The notes under the pieces were generated by a model that worked only from the letters and a program-made list of their open reading frames with translations, was not told the DNA's origin and searched no databases. Below, piece after piece: positions 42,108-51,360 of a DNA stretch of 64,000 bases. The stretch spans positions 4,371,512 through 4,435,511 of the forward strand of contig NZ_KK073768.1 in the NCBI RefSeq assembly GCF_000582685.1, read 5' to 3'. Within the stretch, counting starts at the first letter, position 1, and each line of letters begins with the position of its first letter. The position numbers and the translations under genes were made by a program. This DNA comes from [Scytonema hofmanni] UTEX 2349 (GTDB taxonomy: Bacteria > Cyanobacteriota > Cyanobacteriia > Cyanobacteriales > Nostocaceae).

Positions 42108-43505
42108 CTACTTAACACTAATACGCTCTCCAAATTCTTCGTTGTAACCTTCTTCGCCGTGTTCGTTGATATCCATGCCTTGCAGTTCGGCTTCTTCTTT
42201 GATTCGCAACCCGACTGTGACATCTAGAATCTTCAAAATAATCCAGGTACCGACAGCAGCAATGACATAGGCAATGGCAATGGCGATAATTTGCGTTACC
42301 ACTTGACCGGGGTTGCCAAATAACAAGCCATTTTTCCCTGTTGAGTTGACTGTGGTGGTGGCAAAGATTCCGGTGAGAATTGCCCCGATTGTCCCACCGA
42401 CGCCATGCACGGGAAAGGTATCTAAAGCATCGTCAATATTGACTTTGTGCTTGAAGCTGACGGCATAAAAGCAGACAAAGGCTGTAATACCGCCAATTAA
42501 TATCGCAGCTAGAGGTGTGACAAATCCTGCGGCTGGGGTGATACCAACTAATCCGGCAACTGCACCTGTGGCTGCACCGACTGCTGTTGGTTTACCCCGC
42601 AAGACTTTTTCCAGGATTAGCCACATTAAAGCACCACTCGCTGCACCTGTATTGGTGGCAACAAATGCGGTTGTTGCTAAACCGCCAGAAGCAAAGGCGC
42701 TACCAGCATTGAAGCCGAACCAGCCAAACCACAGCAAGCCTGCACCCAACAAAATGAAAGGAACGTTGTGAGGAGGGCTGAGACGGTCGGGATATGTTTT
42801 CCGTGGTCCGAGGTAGATGGCAGCGACGAGGGCAGAAACACCGGAACTGATATGAACGACTGTGCCCCCTGCAAAGTCTAGGGCGCCCATTCCACCAGCC
42901 AAGCCCAAAAATCCGCCTTTAGCCCATACCATGTGCGCTAGGGGCGAATAAATAAACGTAGACCACAGCAGCACAAATAATGAGTAAGCGGTGAAGTTCA
43001 TGCGTTCGGCGATCGCACCACTAATCAACGCTGGGGTGATAATGGCAAACATTGCCTGATAAATCATGAATGCCTGGTGGGGAATTGTCGGTGCATAGGA
43101 AACTATTTCCACTGGGCTTGTGCCTTTAAGATAATCGGTTGTCTCTAAGCCGACACCATTTAACCCAAACCACTCTAATCCGCCGATGAAGGGATTACCT
43201 GGTGCAAAAGCAAGGCTGTAGCCCCACAAAATCCAGGTGACTCCAACGATCGCCATCAGCACGAAGCTCATCATCAATGTATTTAGGATGTTGCGCGATC
43301 GCACAAATCCACCATAGAAAAACGCTAATCCAGGTGTCATCAACAACACGAGTGCCGAACAAATCAGCATAAATGCTGTATCGGCTGATGTTTGAGCATT
43401 AGTGATTGCTGCGTTTACATCTGTGGGTGCTGCCAAGGCATTACTCGTCAGTACACCTAGAAGCAATGAGGCGATCGCCCCAATCATTACAACTTTCTTC
43501 AACAC
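42108..43505 (-). CDS. amt: ammonium transporter, Amt family
   Basis: About 465 residues, eleven membrane helices after a signal peptide (KKVVMIGAIASLLLGVLTSN ... ALAA). No well-placed ATG opens the signal peptide, so GTG 43505 (reading MLKKVVMIGA) is preferred over TTG 43532 and ATG 43487. Conserved sites: ALVLLMTPGLAFFYGGFVRS, the pore histidines in FAGGTVVHISSGVSAL and DTFPVHGVGGTIG, and AGLLWFGWFGFNAGS. The C-terminus (GLRIKEEAELQGMDINEHGE) is the regulatory tail that contacts PII. A GTA-N8-TAC box lies about 50 bp upstream, consistent with NtcA control. Confidence 0.94.
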   Translation of the reverse strand: MLKKVVMIGAIASLLLGVLTSNALAAPTDVNAAITNAQTSADTAFMLICSALVLLMTPGLAFFYGGFVRSRNILNTLMMSFVLMAIVGVTWILWGYSLAFAPGNPFIGGLEWFGLNGVGLETTDYLKGTSPVEIVSYAPTIPHQAFMIYQAMFAIITPALISGAIAERMNFTAYSLFVLLWSTFIYSPLAHMVWAKGGFLGLAGGMGALDFAGGTVVHISSGVSALVAAIYLGPRKTYPDRLSPPHNVPFILLGAGLLWFGWFGFNAGSAFASGGLATTAFVATNTGAASGALMWLILEKVLRGKPTAVGAATGAVAGLVGITPAAGFVTPLAAILIGGITAFVCFYAVSFKHKVNIDDALDTFPVHGVGGTIGAILTGIFATTTVNSTGKNGLLFGNPGQVVTQIIAIAIAYVIAAVGTWIILKILDVTVGLRIKEEAELQGMDINEHGEEGYNEEFGERISVK

Positions 43506-43555
43506 TTCTTCTTTGTCCCTGAGTACCAACAATTTTTTGTGTTACTTACATTTGA

Positions 43556-43569
43556 GTACTTTGTGATAC
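43556..43569 (-). promoter_or_regulatory. candidate NtcA box upstream of amt
   Basis: GTACTTTGTGATAC on the plus strand (GTATCACAAAGTAC on the coding strand) is an exact GTA-N8-TAC match. It is 51 bp before the chosen start codon. No good TAN3T -10 box is visible at the usual 22-bp spacing, so it is a candidate only; such a match is expected by chance several times in 64 kb. Confidence 0.5.
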
Positions 43570-43839
43570 TCCTTTTTGTCTTGGAAGTTACTCAAATTTC
43601 GTTTCTGGGATAACTAACTAAAAATATACTTCTTATAGCAGTTGCTAAGTCTTAAATCAATATGCTCTTATGCACTTTTTGCATCTGTTATTCTTAATCA
43701 ATCACATTTATTGCTACAAAATTTAAATTTTTAAGCTTGTTACTATACAAATATGAAATTTTGTGTTTGTTATTTGTTGATAGTTGATTAAAAAAGTTGT
43801 TAGTTGATACTTAATGGAAATCCCAACAGCAAACAACTA

Positions 43840-43990
43840 ATACCAATTTAATATGAAGTTGCACCCATAAGAACCCCACCCTAACCCTCCCCGCAAGCGG
43901 GGAGGGAACCGGATTTTCCCCTAAGAGCTTGCGGGGAGGGGCTGATCGGGGTGGGGTAAAATTCTATGCAACTTCACAAATAATTGGTAT
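43840..43990. mobile_element. MITE-like element, family A relative (151 bp)
   Basis: Ends ATACCAATTTAATATGAAG (then TTGCA) and their complement TGCAACTTCAC ... TTGGTAT are inverted repeats. The termini resemble family A (ATACCATTTCTGTGTGAAGC). The interior is a large GC-rich hairpin based on CCCTCCCCGCAAGCGGGG, which also occurs alone at 63950-63989. Confidence 0.8.
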
Positions 43991-44006
43991 AACAACGATC
44001 CAACTA

Positions 44007-45602
44007 TTAGGTGATAGTAGGTTTACCCCGGTGTGGTATTTCTCCTAGATTACCTACTTCAGGAAATCCGCTCTGATTAGCCTCTTTCGCAAATCCGTTG
44101 TAAGCCTCCATACCATGTTCGCTGATATCTAAACCTTCAAACTCTTCTTCGGGAGTTACTCTGATACCTAAAGTAGCTTTTAGCGCCAGCCAGAAGATGC
44201 TGCTCAGAAGAACAGTCATGCCGCCTACCGAGACAATACCGACTAATTGCGGAATCAATGTGCCAAAGTTACCACCAAAGAATAATCCGTGGGGTCCGAC
44301 TGGCTTACCTGCCAAGTCAACCATCCAAGGATATCCACCAGGACCAACAGCGAATAAACCTACTGCCAGAGTTCCCCAAATACCACAAACTAAGTGAACT
44401 GAGGTTGCTCCCACAGGGTCATCAATGCGGAGTTTGTCAAAGAAGGTGACAGAGAAAACTACCAAGACTCCGGCAATCAAGCCAATGATGAAAGAACTGC
44501 CAACGCTGACGTAAGCACAAGATGCTGTAATTCCCACCAAGCCAGCTAAAATACCATTGATAATCATTGAAAGGTCTGGCTTACCCAAATACAGCCAAGC
44601 TGTAATTGTCGCAGCAATGCCACCGACAGCACCCGCCATATTGGTGGTTAAGGCTATGTGGGTAATTGCACCAGGGTCGGCAGCCATCACTGAACCTGGG
44701 TTGAAACCAAACCAGCCCAACCACAAAATCAAGCAGCCCAAGGTGGCAATGCTCATGTTATGACCGGGAATGGCATTAACTTGCCCATTTTCATATCTAC
44801 CAATGCGCGGTCCGAGAAATGCTGCTCCCATCAAAGCTGCCCACCCACCAACTGAGTGAACCACTGTACAACCGGCAAAATCCCAGAAACCCATATCTGC
44901 TAACCAACCAGCACCCCAAATCCAGTGTCCGGTAATGGGGTAGGCAATGCCTACGAGTAAGAGGCTAAAGATTAAGAAGTCAATAAACTTAATTCTTTCC
45001 GCAACTGCCCCAGAAACAATAGTGGCGGCTGTGCCGGCGAATACTAGCTGAAATAAGAACTTAGCAGCTAGAGGTACACCAGTCCAGTTTAGGGCGCTGA
45101 AGATGCCTTTATAAGCTTCTCCTGTGGCGGGGCTGTTATCAGTTCCTCCTAAGAAAAACCCATTCAGTCCAATGAAATCATTGCCATCGCCAAACATCAA
45201 GGCAAAACCGATCGCCCAAAATGCCACTGTCGATAGGGCAAACACGATCAAGTTTTTGGAAAGAACGTTGACAGCGTTTTTCTGGCGACAGAACCCGGTT
45301 TCTAACATACAAAAACCAGCGTTCATGAAGAACACCAAAAAAGCAGCGATCGCTACCCACAATGTATCAAGGGCAACTTTCAAGTCCCCTGTAGTTGGTC
45401 CGGCTGATGGAGTTTGGGCAACCGCTGCACAACCCCACCCCAACACAATCAAACAAGCGATCGGTAAGCAAGCTTGCCAACTTGGAGATAGTCGTTTTAT
45501 CGCTAGATTAAATTTATTGACAATTGAGTTCGATTGTGTTCTCTTTCTTTGATGTCTACTGCTAGCTTTCGATTTCTTTTTTTGCGTAACTTTTAACATC
45601 AT
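44007..45602 (-). CDS. amt: ammonium transporter, Amt family, second copy
   Basis: 531 residues from ATG 45602 (AAAAGG just upstream). It has a basic, Ser-rich N-terminal stretch and a signal-like helix (CLPIACLIVLGWGCAAVAQT), then eleven helices: FLVFFMNAGFCMLETGFCRQ, SGAVAERIKFIDFL, the pore His in CTVVHSVGGWAALMG and ATSVHLVCGIWGTLA, and ILWLGWFGFNPGS. It is only moderately similar to its neighbour and belongs to a different Amt subgroup. The C-terminal tail (GIRVTPEEEFEGLDISEHGM) is the PII-contact region. Clustering of amt genes is typical of Nostocales. Confidence 0.94.
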   Translation of the reverse strand: MMLKVTQKKKSKASSRHQRKRTQSNSIVNKFNLAIKRLSPSWQACLPIACLIVLGWGCAAVAQTPSAGPTTGDLKVALDTLWVAIAAFLVFFMNAGFCMLETGFCRQKNAVNVLSKNLIVFALSTVAFWAIGFALMFGDGNDFIGLNGFFLGGTDNSPATGEAYKGIFSALNWTGVPLAAKFLFQLVFAGTAATIVSGAVAERIKFIDFLIFSLLLVGIAYPITGHWIWGAGWLADMGFWDFAGCTVVHSVGGWAALMGAAFLGPRIGRYENGQVNAIPGHNMSIATLGCLILWLGWFGFNPGSVMAADPGAITHIALTTNMAGAVGGIAATITAWLYLGKPDLSMIINGILAGLVGITASCAYVSVGSSFIIGLIAGVLVVFSVTFFDKLRIDDPVGATSVHLVCGIWGTLAVGLFAVGPGGYPWMVDLAGKPVGPHGLFFGGNFGTLIPQLVGIVSVGGMTVLLSSIFWLALKATLGIRVTPEEEFEGLDISEHGMEAYNGFAKEANQSGFPEVGNLGEIPHRGKPTIT

Positions 45603-46416
45603 GCCTTTTAATATCCCTAACTGAAAAAATACCTTAAGCAACAAAGCGCTAACACCAAAAGCGAAACAAGTCGTTTTTGATATTTGTCATTCGGGCAAGC
45701 TGGTTGTTGAAACTTGCTTATTTTCATCATTGGCAATTGATTGTCTGAAAATCAAAAAGCCAAATAACTACAGTATTAATCAAGAAACTGGTGCTATCTC
45801 TGTAAATTTTACGGAGATTATTAATAAAATATTATGTATTTTGTCAAACAGTCAACCATCCTTTATTCACTCTTTAATAATTATTCTCTGGCAGGTTAAT
45901 TTTTTTTCCCTTAGGGATTGGAGATTAGTTACTAATTAATGCCAACAATTGCCAATATCCTATTACATAAACCTTTCCTAAAAAAGTTTCAAGTGTAAAG
46001 GATAAAATACTAACAACTTATCGTTTTAGCTTTTTCTTTCTCCAATTAACCCCGCAGCAGAAACTCGCAAAGGTTCAGTGCTGTTTTTTGTTCAAAAGTT
46101 TGGTGAATCCAGTAATAAAGTTGATTGATTTTCTATTAAGCCAAATAGTAATTCTGTAGTGTTAAATACAATTTTCTAGTTTTTACTGCTACTTGGATGC
46201 ATCAGCATTGCTAAATAAAGTAATTGTATCCGTTACAGTGTCAGCATTTTCGGACATTAAGTCAATAAATTATGAAATTTAGATAAAATAAGTTAATAAT
46301 TTTTACAAAAAGATAAAGCTACTGCTGTTAGGAATTAGATACTTTATATCTTTTTATACAGATAAACCCACAAAAGTTTTACTTAAGTATAGTTAATTCT
46401 AAGTAAATAACCGATA
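45603..46416. other. amt/purE spacer, AT-rich
   Basis: 814 bp without a convincing gene. The plus-strand frame 45730-45939 lacks a ribosome-binding site and recognisable family. An exact NtcA-type box is at 46156-46169, and AT-rich stretches elsewhere could hold promoters or a long 5' leader for the amt gene. Confidence 0.55.
46156..46169 (-). promoter_or_regulatory. candidate NtcA box, far upstream of second amt
   Basis: GTAGTGTTAAATAC is an exact GTA-N8-TAC match. A TTAATAG sequence lies near the expected -10 distance on the minus strand. It is about 550 bp before the amt start, which would imply a long leader, so support is moderate to weak. Confidence 0.4.
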
Positions 46417-46932
46417 TTACATCTGTTGCAAATATTGCTCAAAGCCTAATTCTTCTAACTTTGCTTGCTTTGCTATTACCGAATCGCAGAGATTTTGGCG
46501 ATATTTTTGGACTTTTTCGAGTAATTCAGGTTGCTGGGTAGCGAGAATTTGAACTGCCAAAAGACCGGCATTTGTCGCATTACCTATTGCCACGGTCGCA
46601 ACTGGGATACCAGTAGGCATTTGTACAATAGAATACAGTGAATCAAGTCCTTGTAAGTAACGACTGGGGACGGGAACACCGATAACCGGAAGAGGAGTTA
46701 AAGATGCAACCATTCCGGGAAGATGAGCAGCACCGCCAGCACCGGCGATAATCACTTTAATGCCGCGTTGGTGTGCAAATTGTGCGTATTCAACCATACG
46801 TTCTGGGGTACGATGGGCGCTAACAATGGCAACTTCGGTTTGAATGCCAAATTCTTCACAAATAGCGATCGCACCCTCCATGATGGGTAAATCGGAATCG
46901 CTGCCCATAATAATACCGATAAGGGAAGTCAT
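46417..46932 (-). CDS. purE: 5-(carboxyamino)imidazole ribonucleotide mutase
   Basis: Converts N5-CAIR to CAIR in purine synthesis. 171 residues, starting MTSLIGIIMGSDSDLPIMEG with the substrate loop GSDSDLP, the AHRTPERMVEYA motif and AGAGGAAHLPGMVASLT. The fold and length are standard for class I PurE. It is divergent from nagA across a heptamer-repeat spacer. Confidence 0.96.
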   Translation of the reverse strand: MTSLIGIIMGSDSDLPIMEGAIAICEEFGIQTEVAIVSAHRTPERMVEYAQFAHQRGIKVIIAGAGGAAHLPGMVASLTPLPVIGVPVPSRYLQGLDSLYSIVQMPTGIPVATVAIGNATNAGLLAVQILATQQPELLEKVQKYRQNLCDSVIAKQAKLEELGFEQYLQQM

Positions 46933-46937
46933 ATGAA

Positions 46938-47050
46938 TGGGGATTGGGGACTGGGGACTGGGGATTGGGGATTGGGAACTAGGGACTAGGGACTAGGGAC
47001 TAGGAAAAGAATTATTACCAATGCCCAATGCCCAATGCCCAATGCCCCAA
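46938..47050. repeat. heptameric repeats in the purE/nagA promoter spacer
   Basis: GGGGACT/GGGGATT units (about 9) pass into AGGGACT units (4), then after 13 bp come ATGCCCA units (4-5). Almost the whole spacer between the two divergent genes consists of repeats. Confidence 0.85.
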
Positions 47051-47083
47051 TAGAGTGATGTTGAATTTTACAAAACTATCGTG

Positions 47084-48241
47084 ATGAGCAAAGCAACACC
47101 CATAAATATTATCAACGCTAGAGTGCCGGGATACAAAGATTTGCAGATGCTCTTGGTTCGTGAGGGTATAGTTGAGCGAATTTTGCCAATGGGTACAGTT
47201 TTCAAAGCGATCGCACCTCCTGACTTGGAATTGTTGGATCTTTGTGGTGATTGGATTTCCTTGGGAGGTGTCGATTTACAGATTAACGGTGCGTTAGGGT
47301 TGGCATTTCCGGAATTAAAAGCTGAAAATTTCGACTTTCTGCAAAAAATCTGTGAATATCTTTGGGATGTGGGGGTAGATGGATTTTTACCGACGCTGGT
47401 GACAACTTCGGTGGATAATATTCAGCGATCGCTTGCTGTCATCGCTGATTTTATTTCTCGTCAAAAAGTCGGTTCGCAAATTCTCGGTGTCCATCTAGAG
47501 GGACCATTTTTAAATTACCAAAAGCGCGGCGCACACCCGGCAGAATATCTGTTACCTTTAACAATTGAAGAAGTAAAGCGAGTTTTGGGCGATTATGCCC
47601 AGATTATCAAAGTTATCACCCTCGCATCAGAGTTAGATCCCACTGGTGAAGTCATTCCTTACTTGCGTTCAAAGGGCATTACCGTTAGTTTAGGACATTC
47701 TCAAGCCACCGTCGCCCAAGCGCAACACGCTTTTAAACTGGGTGCAACGATGGTGACTCATGCTTTTAACGCTATGCCATTATTACATCATCGCGAACCG
47801 GGATTATTAGGCGCAGCAATTCTTAATTCTGATGTGATGTGTGGTTTTATTGCAGATGGTGAGCATGTTTCACCAATTATGCTACAAATTCTTCTACGCG
47901 CCAGTTCTCACAAAGGACTTTTTTTAGTAAGTGATGCTTTATCACCTTTGGGACTTCCTGATGGGGTTTATCCTTGGGATACTCGGCAAATTGAAGTAAA
48001 AAACGGTACGGCAAGACTGCCTGATGGAACTTTATCGGGGACGACTTTACCTTTATTGGTGGGAGCGCAAAACTTGGTGAAGTGGGGTTGTGATGTAGAA
48101 ACTGGCATAATTCTTGCAACCGAAGCACCAAGAAAAGCAATTGGATTACCAGGAATTTCCCCAAATCAACCCGCCAAATTATTACGCTGGCATTGGGATG
48201 AAGCGACAAAAGAACTCACTTGGCAGCGACTATTGAGCTAA
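47084..48241 (+). CDS. nagA: N-acetylglucosamine-6-phosphate deacetylase
   Basis: Removes the acetyl group from GlcNAc-6-P, feeding amino-sugar recycling. 385 residues from ATG 47084 (a GTG lies directly before it). Amidohydrolase signatures: LGGVDLQINGALGLAFPELK, metal Glu in ILGVHLEGPFLNYQKRGAHP, His in SLGHSQATVAQA and THAFNAMPLLHHREPG, and catalytic Asp in LFLVSDALSPLGLPDG. Length is standard. Divergent from purE. Confidence 0.93.
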   Translation: MSKATPINIINARVPGYKDLQMLLVREGIVERILPMGTVFKAIAPPDLELLDLCGDWISLGGVDLQINGALGLAFPELKAENFDFLQKICEYLWDVGVDGFLPTLVTTSVDNIQRSLAVIADFISRQKVGSQILGVHLEGPFLNYQKRGAHPAEYLLPLTIEEVKRVLGDYAQIIKVITLASELDPTGEVIPYLRSKGITVSLGHSQATVAQAQHAFKLGATMVTHAFNAMPLLHHREPGLLGAAILNSDVMCGFIADGEHVSPIMLQILLRASSHKGLFLVSDALSPLGLPDGVYPWDTRQIEVKNGTARLPDGTLSGTTLPLLVGAQNLVKWGCDVETGIILATEAPRKAIGLPGISPNQPAKLLRWHWDEATKELTWQRLLS

Positions 48242-48386
48242 ATTTTGCGTAAAGGTACTCTCCCATCGTGGGTTTTGGGGTTAGTAGCGTTGGGTTCGCA
48301 GTTGGTTTCGGCGGTGAAAGAGAGATCCGCCATAATTACTCACAGCGTTATAATATTACTTAATTTATGACAAAAATAACTGAATT

Positions 48387-48617
48387 ATGAAAAAAATAGA
48401 AATCGAACTAGATCAAGAAACATTTGCAAAAATAGAAAAATTAACACAAACTTATCATTGCGAAATTTCTGACATAATCAAAGCAATGATTGAGCAACTA
48501 ACACAACCAGAAGTTATTAATGATTCCTTTATCGGTAAATGGTCTAACGAGGCGGAATTAGTTGATACAATGGTTGCAGATATTTTCAAACACAGGAATT
48601 TAGAAAAACTAAATTAG
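48387..48617 (+). CDS. VapB-like antitoxin
   Basis: 76 residues: a ribbon-helix-helix-like N-terminus (MKKIEIELDQETFAKIEKLT then CEISDIIKAMIEQL) and an acidic tail expected to wrap the toxin. It ends 2 bp before a PIN-domain toxin gene that carries a stop codon. The antitoxin itself is intact. Family assignment rests on layout and size more than motif strength. Confidence 0.75.
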   Translation: MKKIEIELDQETFAKIEKLTQTYHCEISDIIKAMIEQLTQPEVINDSFIGKWSNEAELVDTMVADIFKHRNLEKLN

Positions 48618-48619
48618 CT

Positions 48620-49039
48620 GTGAGAAAATCTTTAATTGATACAGACATTGTATCAGAGATTCGCAAATTAAAAAATCCTAAAATAAATGCTAAAGCTATT
48701 GCTTATAGAGCTATATGGCAACAGTACACAATTTCGGTAATTACTGTTTCTGAAATTATTAAGGGATGGAGAAAAATAAATCGGAATGACCGCATTCAAC
48801 AATTTTTGGCAGATTTATCTCAATTATAAATTTTGCATTTAGACCAAAGCTGTGCAGAAATTTCCGGCTTAATTCAGGCAGATTTAGAAAAAGCAGGACA
48901 ACCAATAGGATTAGCAGATATCTTAATAGCCTCTATAGCTATCGAAAATAATTTAGTTTTAGTAACAGGGAATACTAAACATTATCAAAATATCCAGGCA
49001 TTAGGATATCCTTTATTAATTGATAATTGGCGAGTATAA
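48620..49039 (+). pseudogene. vapC PIN-domain toxin interrupted by one in-frame stop
   Basis: The reading starts at GTG 48620 (RKSLIDTDIVSEIRKLKNP) and continues in the same frame after TAA at 48827-48829 to the stop at 49039. The first part has the N-terminal Asp (LIDTDI) and Glu (VSEIIKGW), the second the Asp of GLADILIASIA and TGNTKHYQN. The interrupted position (LADLSQL-stop-ILHLD) is probably an ancestral GAA or CAA codon changed to TAA. Without read-through no active nuclease is made. Confidence 0.88.
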
Positions 49040-49140
49040 AAATTTGTACTACCTTATATCTTACACCTGTTCGTCCGCCAAGAAATAAATTTCTTGGCTC
49101 AAAGCTTAAGTAAGCTTTAGCTTACTGGATATACATTTGA

Positions 49141-49189
49141 GTCCGTTTTAACGGACTTGGGCTATGAGCCTTGAACTTCAGTTCAAGGC
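49141..49189. repeat. two-hairpin repeat (REP-like doublet), copy 3
   Basis: GTCCGTTTTAACGGAC hairpin, a short linker (TTGGGCTATGA), then the hairpin CCTTGAACTTCAGTTCAAGG. It has the same architecture as 8574-8626 and 8808-8857 with different stems. The rest of the 430-bp gap to chlM shows one more small hairpin (AAGCTTAAGTAAGCTT) and no gene. Confidence 0.75.
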
Positions 49190-49468
49190 GTACTCAGGGT
49201 ATTGTCTAAAGAGCAATTTGAATGATAATTATAAAATAATGCGATCGCTTCACCTATGCCAAAAGCGCACTTTGCATGAGACTACATCACAAAAAATCTG
49301 TAACACCGTCAGCTCTTGTCGGTTCGCATCAATGCTCGATAGATACAGTCATCGAATTACAGCAAAAGCGATCGCGCTCCAGAGTATAGAAAAATTTGGA
49401 AGAGCGTTCTTGACGGTTGCTATTAATGATATTTTTAAGCATTGGGAACCCATCAAACAAAATTCAAC

Positions 49469-50155
49469 ATGAACGCAACCGACGACAAAACAATTGTTAA
49501 AGATTATTTCAATTCCACCGGCTTCGATCGCTGGAGACGTATTTATGGTGATGGCGAAGTCAACAAAGTTCAGCTAGACATCCGCAACGGACATCAGCAA
49601 ACCGTCGATACAGTCCTTAGCTGGTTAAAAGCTGATAACAATTTAGCAGAAATATCAATCTGTGATGCTGGATGTGGTGTGGGTAGTCTTAGCATCCCCC
49701 TAGCGGCAGATAATGCGAAAGTTTATGCCAGCGATATTTCTGACAAAATGGTGACAGAAGCAAAAGATAGAGCTTTAGAAACTTTAGGACAAAGCGATAA
49801 TCCCACTTTCGCCGTCCAAGATTTAGAAGCGTTGAGTGGTAGTTATCATACCGTCATTTGCCTAGATGTTCTCATCCACTATCCCCAAGAAAAGGCAGAC
49901 GAGATGATTTCTCATCTATGTTCTCTGGCACAGTCGCGGATAATTCTCAGCTTTGCGCCGAAAACCTGCGCTTTGAGTATACTAAAAAAAATCGGCAGTT
50001 TTTTCCCAGGACCGAGTAAAGCAACTCGTGCTTACTTGCATCGTGAAGCTGATGTAGTGAAAATACTAGAAAAAAACGGCTTTAGTGTCGAAAGACAGTC
50101 TATGACTCGGACTCGCTTTTATTTTTCACGAATATTGGAAGCTACGCGTAAGTGA
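49469..50155 (+). CDS. chlM: magnesium protoporphyrin IX methyltransferase
   Basis: SAM-dependent enzyme making Mg-protoporphyrin IX monomethyl ester for chlorophyll. 228 residues from ATG 49469 (MNATDDKTIVKDYFNSTGFD); the frame extends further upstream but without family similarity. The SAM motif is CDAGCGVGSLSIPLA, followed by VICLDVLIHYPQEKADEM and LSFAPKT. Family members begin near KDYFNSTGFDRWRRIYGDGE, supporting this start. Single gene. Confidence 0.95.
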   Translation: MNATDDKTIVKDYFNSTGFDRWRRIYGDGEVNKVQLDIRNGHQQTVDTVLSWLKADNNLAEISICDAGCGVGSLSIPLAADNAKVYASDISDKMVTEAKDRALETLGQSDNPTFAVQDLEALSGSYHTVICLDVLIHYPQEKADEMISHLCSLAQSRIILSFAPKTCALSILKKIGSFFPGPSKATRAYLHREADVVKILEKNGFSVERQSMTRTRFYFSRILEATRK

Positions 50156-50201
50156 GGTTAAGATTGCGGCAAGATAACTCTTACATTTTGCGCTTTCGAT
50201 T

Positions 50202-50624
50202 ATGAAATTTCTCACCAAACTAACTGCCGGGTTCTTGCTGATGAGCGGATTTCTATGTTTGATGGTCAGTGTTTCTGCCTTATCGCAGTTACCAGATAAA
50301 GACCAGAATACCTTAGAACAGCAAGACGCGACAGATACTTTTGTTGGAGGAATAGCCTTAGGTGTCCCATTAGTAGCAGGGGGAGGATACATGCTTTGGG
50401 GATTGCGTAGAAGAAATGAAAAATTGTTACGCGATCGCCTAGATTCTACTTTTTATCAAATGCTCAAAGCCGATAATGGTAGAATTACCGTCTTACAGTT
50501 AGCGATGGAAGCACAACTATCTGGGCAAGAAGCTAAACAATATCTCGATCAAAAAGCTAAAGAGTTCAACGCTACTTTTGAAACCAGTGAGCAAGGCAAC
50601 ATTAGTTACCTTTTTCATCTTTAA
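50202..50624 (+). CDS. two-helix membrane protein, tandem paralogue 1
   Basis: 140 residues: a signal-like helix (FLLMSGFLCLMVSVSAL), a short linker, a second helix (GGIALGVPLVAGGGYMLWG), then a soluble C-terminal domain (FYQMLKADNGRITVLQLAME then KEFNATFETSEQGNISYLFH) that looks like a small winged helix. The same plan is repeated in the gene at 50844. Function is unknown; the C-terminus faces the cytosol if the helices pair. Confidence 0.8.
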   Translation: MKFLTKLTAGFLLMSGFLCLMVSVSALSQLPDKDQNTLEQQDATDTFVGGIALGVPLVAGGGYMLWGLRRRNEKLLRDRLDSTFYQMLKADNGRITVLQLAMEAQLSGQEAKQYLDQKAKEFNATFETSEQGNISYLFHL

Positions 50625-50670
50625 CATTATGTCCGCGCTCATTAATAGTAATAAAAATGCTGCAACGGTC

Positions 50671-50699
50671 GTAAAGACGTTCCGACGGAACGTCTCTAC
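50671..50699. repeat. palindrome GTAAAGACGTTCC/GGAACGTCTCTAC
   Basis: Family palindrome between the two paralogous membrane genes. The flanks (CATTATGTCCG left, CAGACATGACAT right) are roughly complementary, suggesting a larger element of about 105 bp (50630-50735). Confidence 0.75.
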
Positions 50700-50843
50700 A
50701 ATATGTACGCTCTGCCAGACATGACATGAGATGTCATTTTTATTTCCTAGTCCCCAGTCCCTAGTCGCTGCTTTCTTAGTGGAACATCTGGGCAAGTGAG
50801 GCTAGAATCACAAACAAAGTTCATTCTTTTAAGTGGAACAACT

Positions 50844-51329
50844 ATGAAGACAGCAGGAAAATTAGCTTCTGGATGGCTGCTTACACTCGGATTTATGTTT
50901 ATGACGCTATCAGTTTCAGCACTATTTGACAAAATAGCTATAGAGAACGCATCTCGGCGATTGCCCGTAGATTTTGATCGAGAATTTGATGCTCCAAATG
51001 TTACCTATCCTGATAATAATACTGTTGTGGGTGGTTTAGTTTTTGGCGTTCCGACTTTAATACTGGGTGGATGGCTAGCATTTGGATTGTACCGTGACAG
51101 TCAGCAAGAGAAAAAAATGATTAATCAACAGGTGAGCGATCGCTTGCAATCTCTTTTTTATCAAATGCTGACTGAAAACAATGGACGTGTCACCGTTTTA
51201 AGCTTTGCAATGCAGTCACAGCTACCAGCTGCCGTTGCCAGAGAATATTTAGATGAAAAAGCGCAAGAATTTCATGCTAACTTTAAAGTAAGCGAGGATG
51301 GGGCAGTCTCTTATCATTTTGATGTTTAA
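50844..51329 (+). CDS. two-helix membrane protein, tandem paralogue 2
   Basis: 161 residues from ATG 50844. It matches its neighbour at 50202 throughout: MKTAGKLASGWLLTLGFMFM, a longer extracytoplasmic linker, GGLVFGVPTLILGGWLAFGL, and FYQMLTENNGRVTVLSFAMQ then AREYLDEKAQEFHANFKVSE. The pair is a tandem duplication separated by a mobile palindrome. The C-terminal fold suggests a protein- or nucleic-acid-binding winged helix; no ligand can be named. Confidence 0.82.
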   Translation: MKTAGKLASGWLLTLGFMFMTLSVSALFDKIAIENASRRLPVDFDREFDAPNVTYPDNNTVVGGLVFGVPTLILGGWLAFGLYRDSQQEKKMINQQVSDRLQSLFYQMLTENNGRVTVLSFAMQSQLPAAVAREYLDEKAQEFHANFKVSEDGAVSYHFDV

Positions 51330-51360
51330 ACCCTAAACACAGCGAAAATGGGATAACTCC

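Noticed and set aside
45730..45939. 69-residue plus-strand frame in the amt/purE spacer
   Set aside because: No ribosome-binding site, no family, AT-rich composition typical of the spacer.
49164..49472. 102-residue plus-strand frame upstream of chlM
   Set aside because: It is read across a two-hairpin repeat and overlaps the chlM start; no protein-like features.
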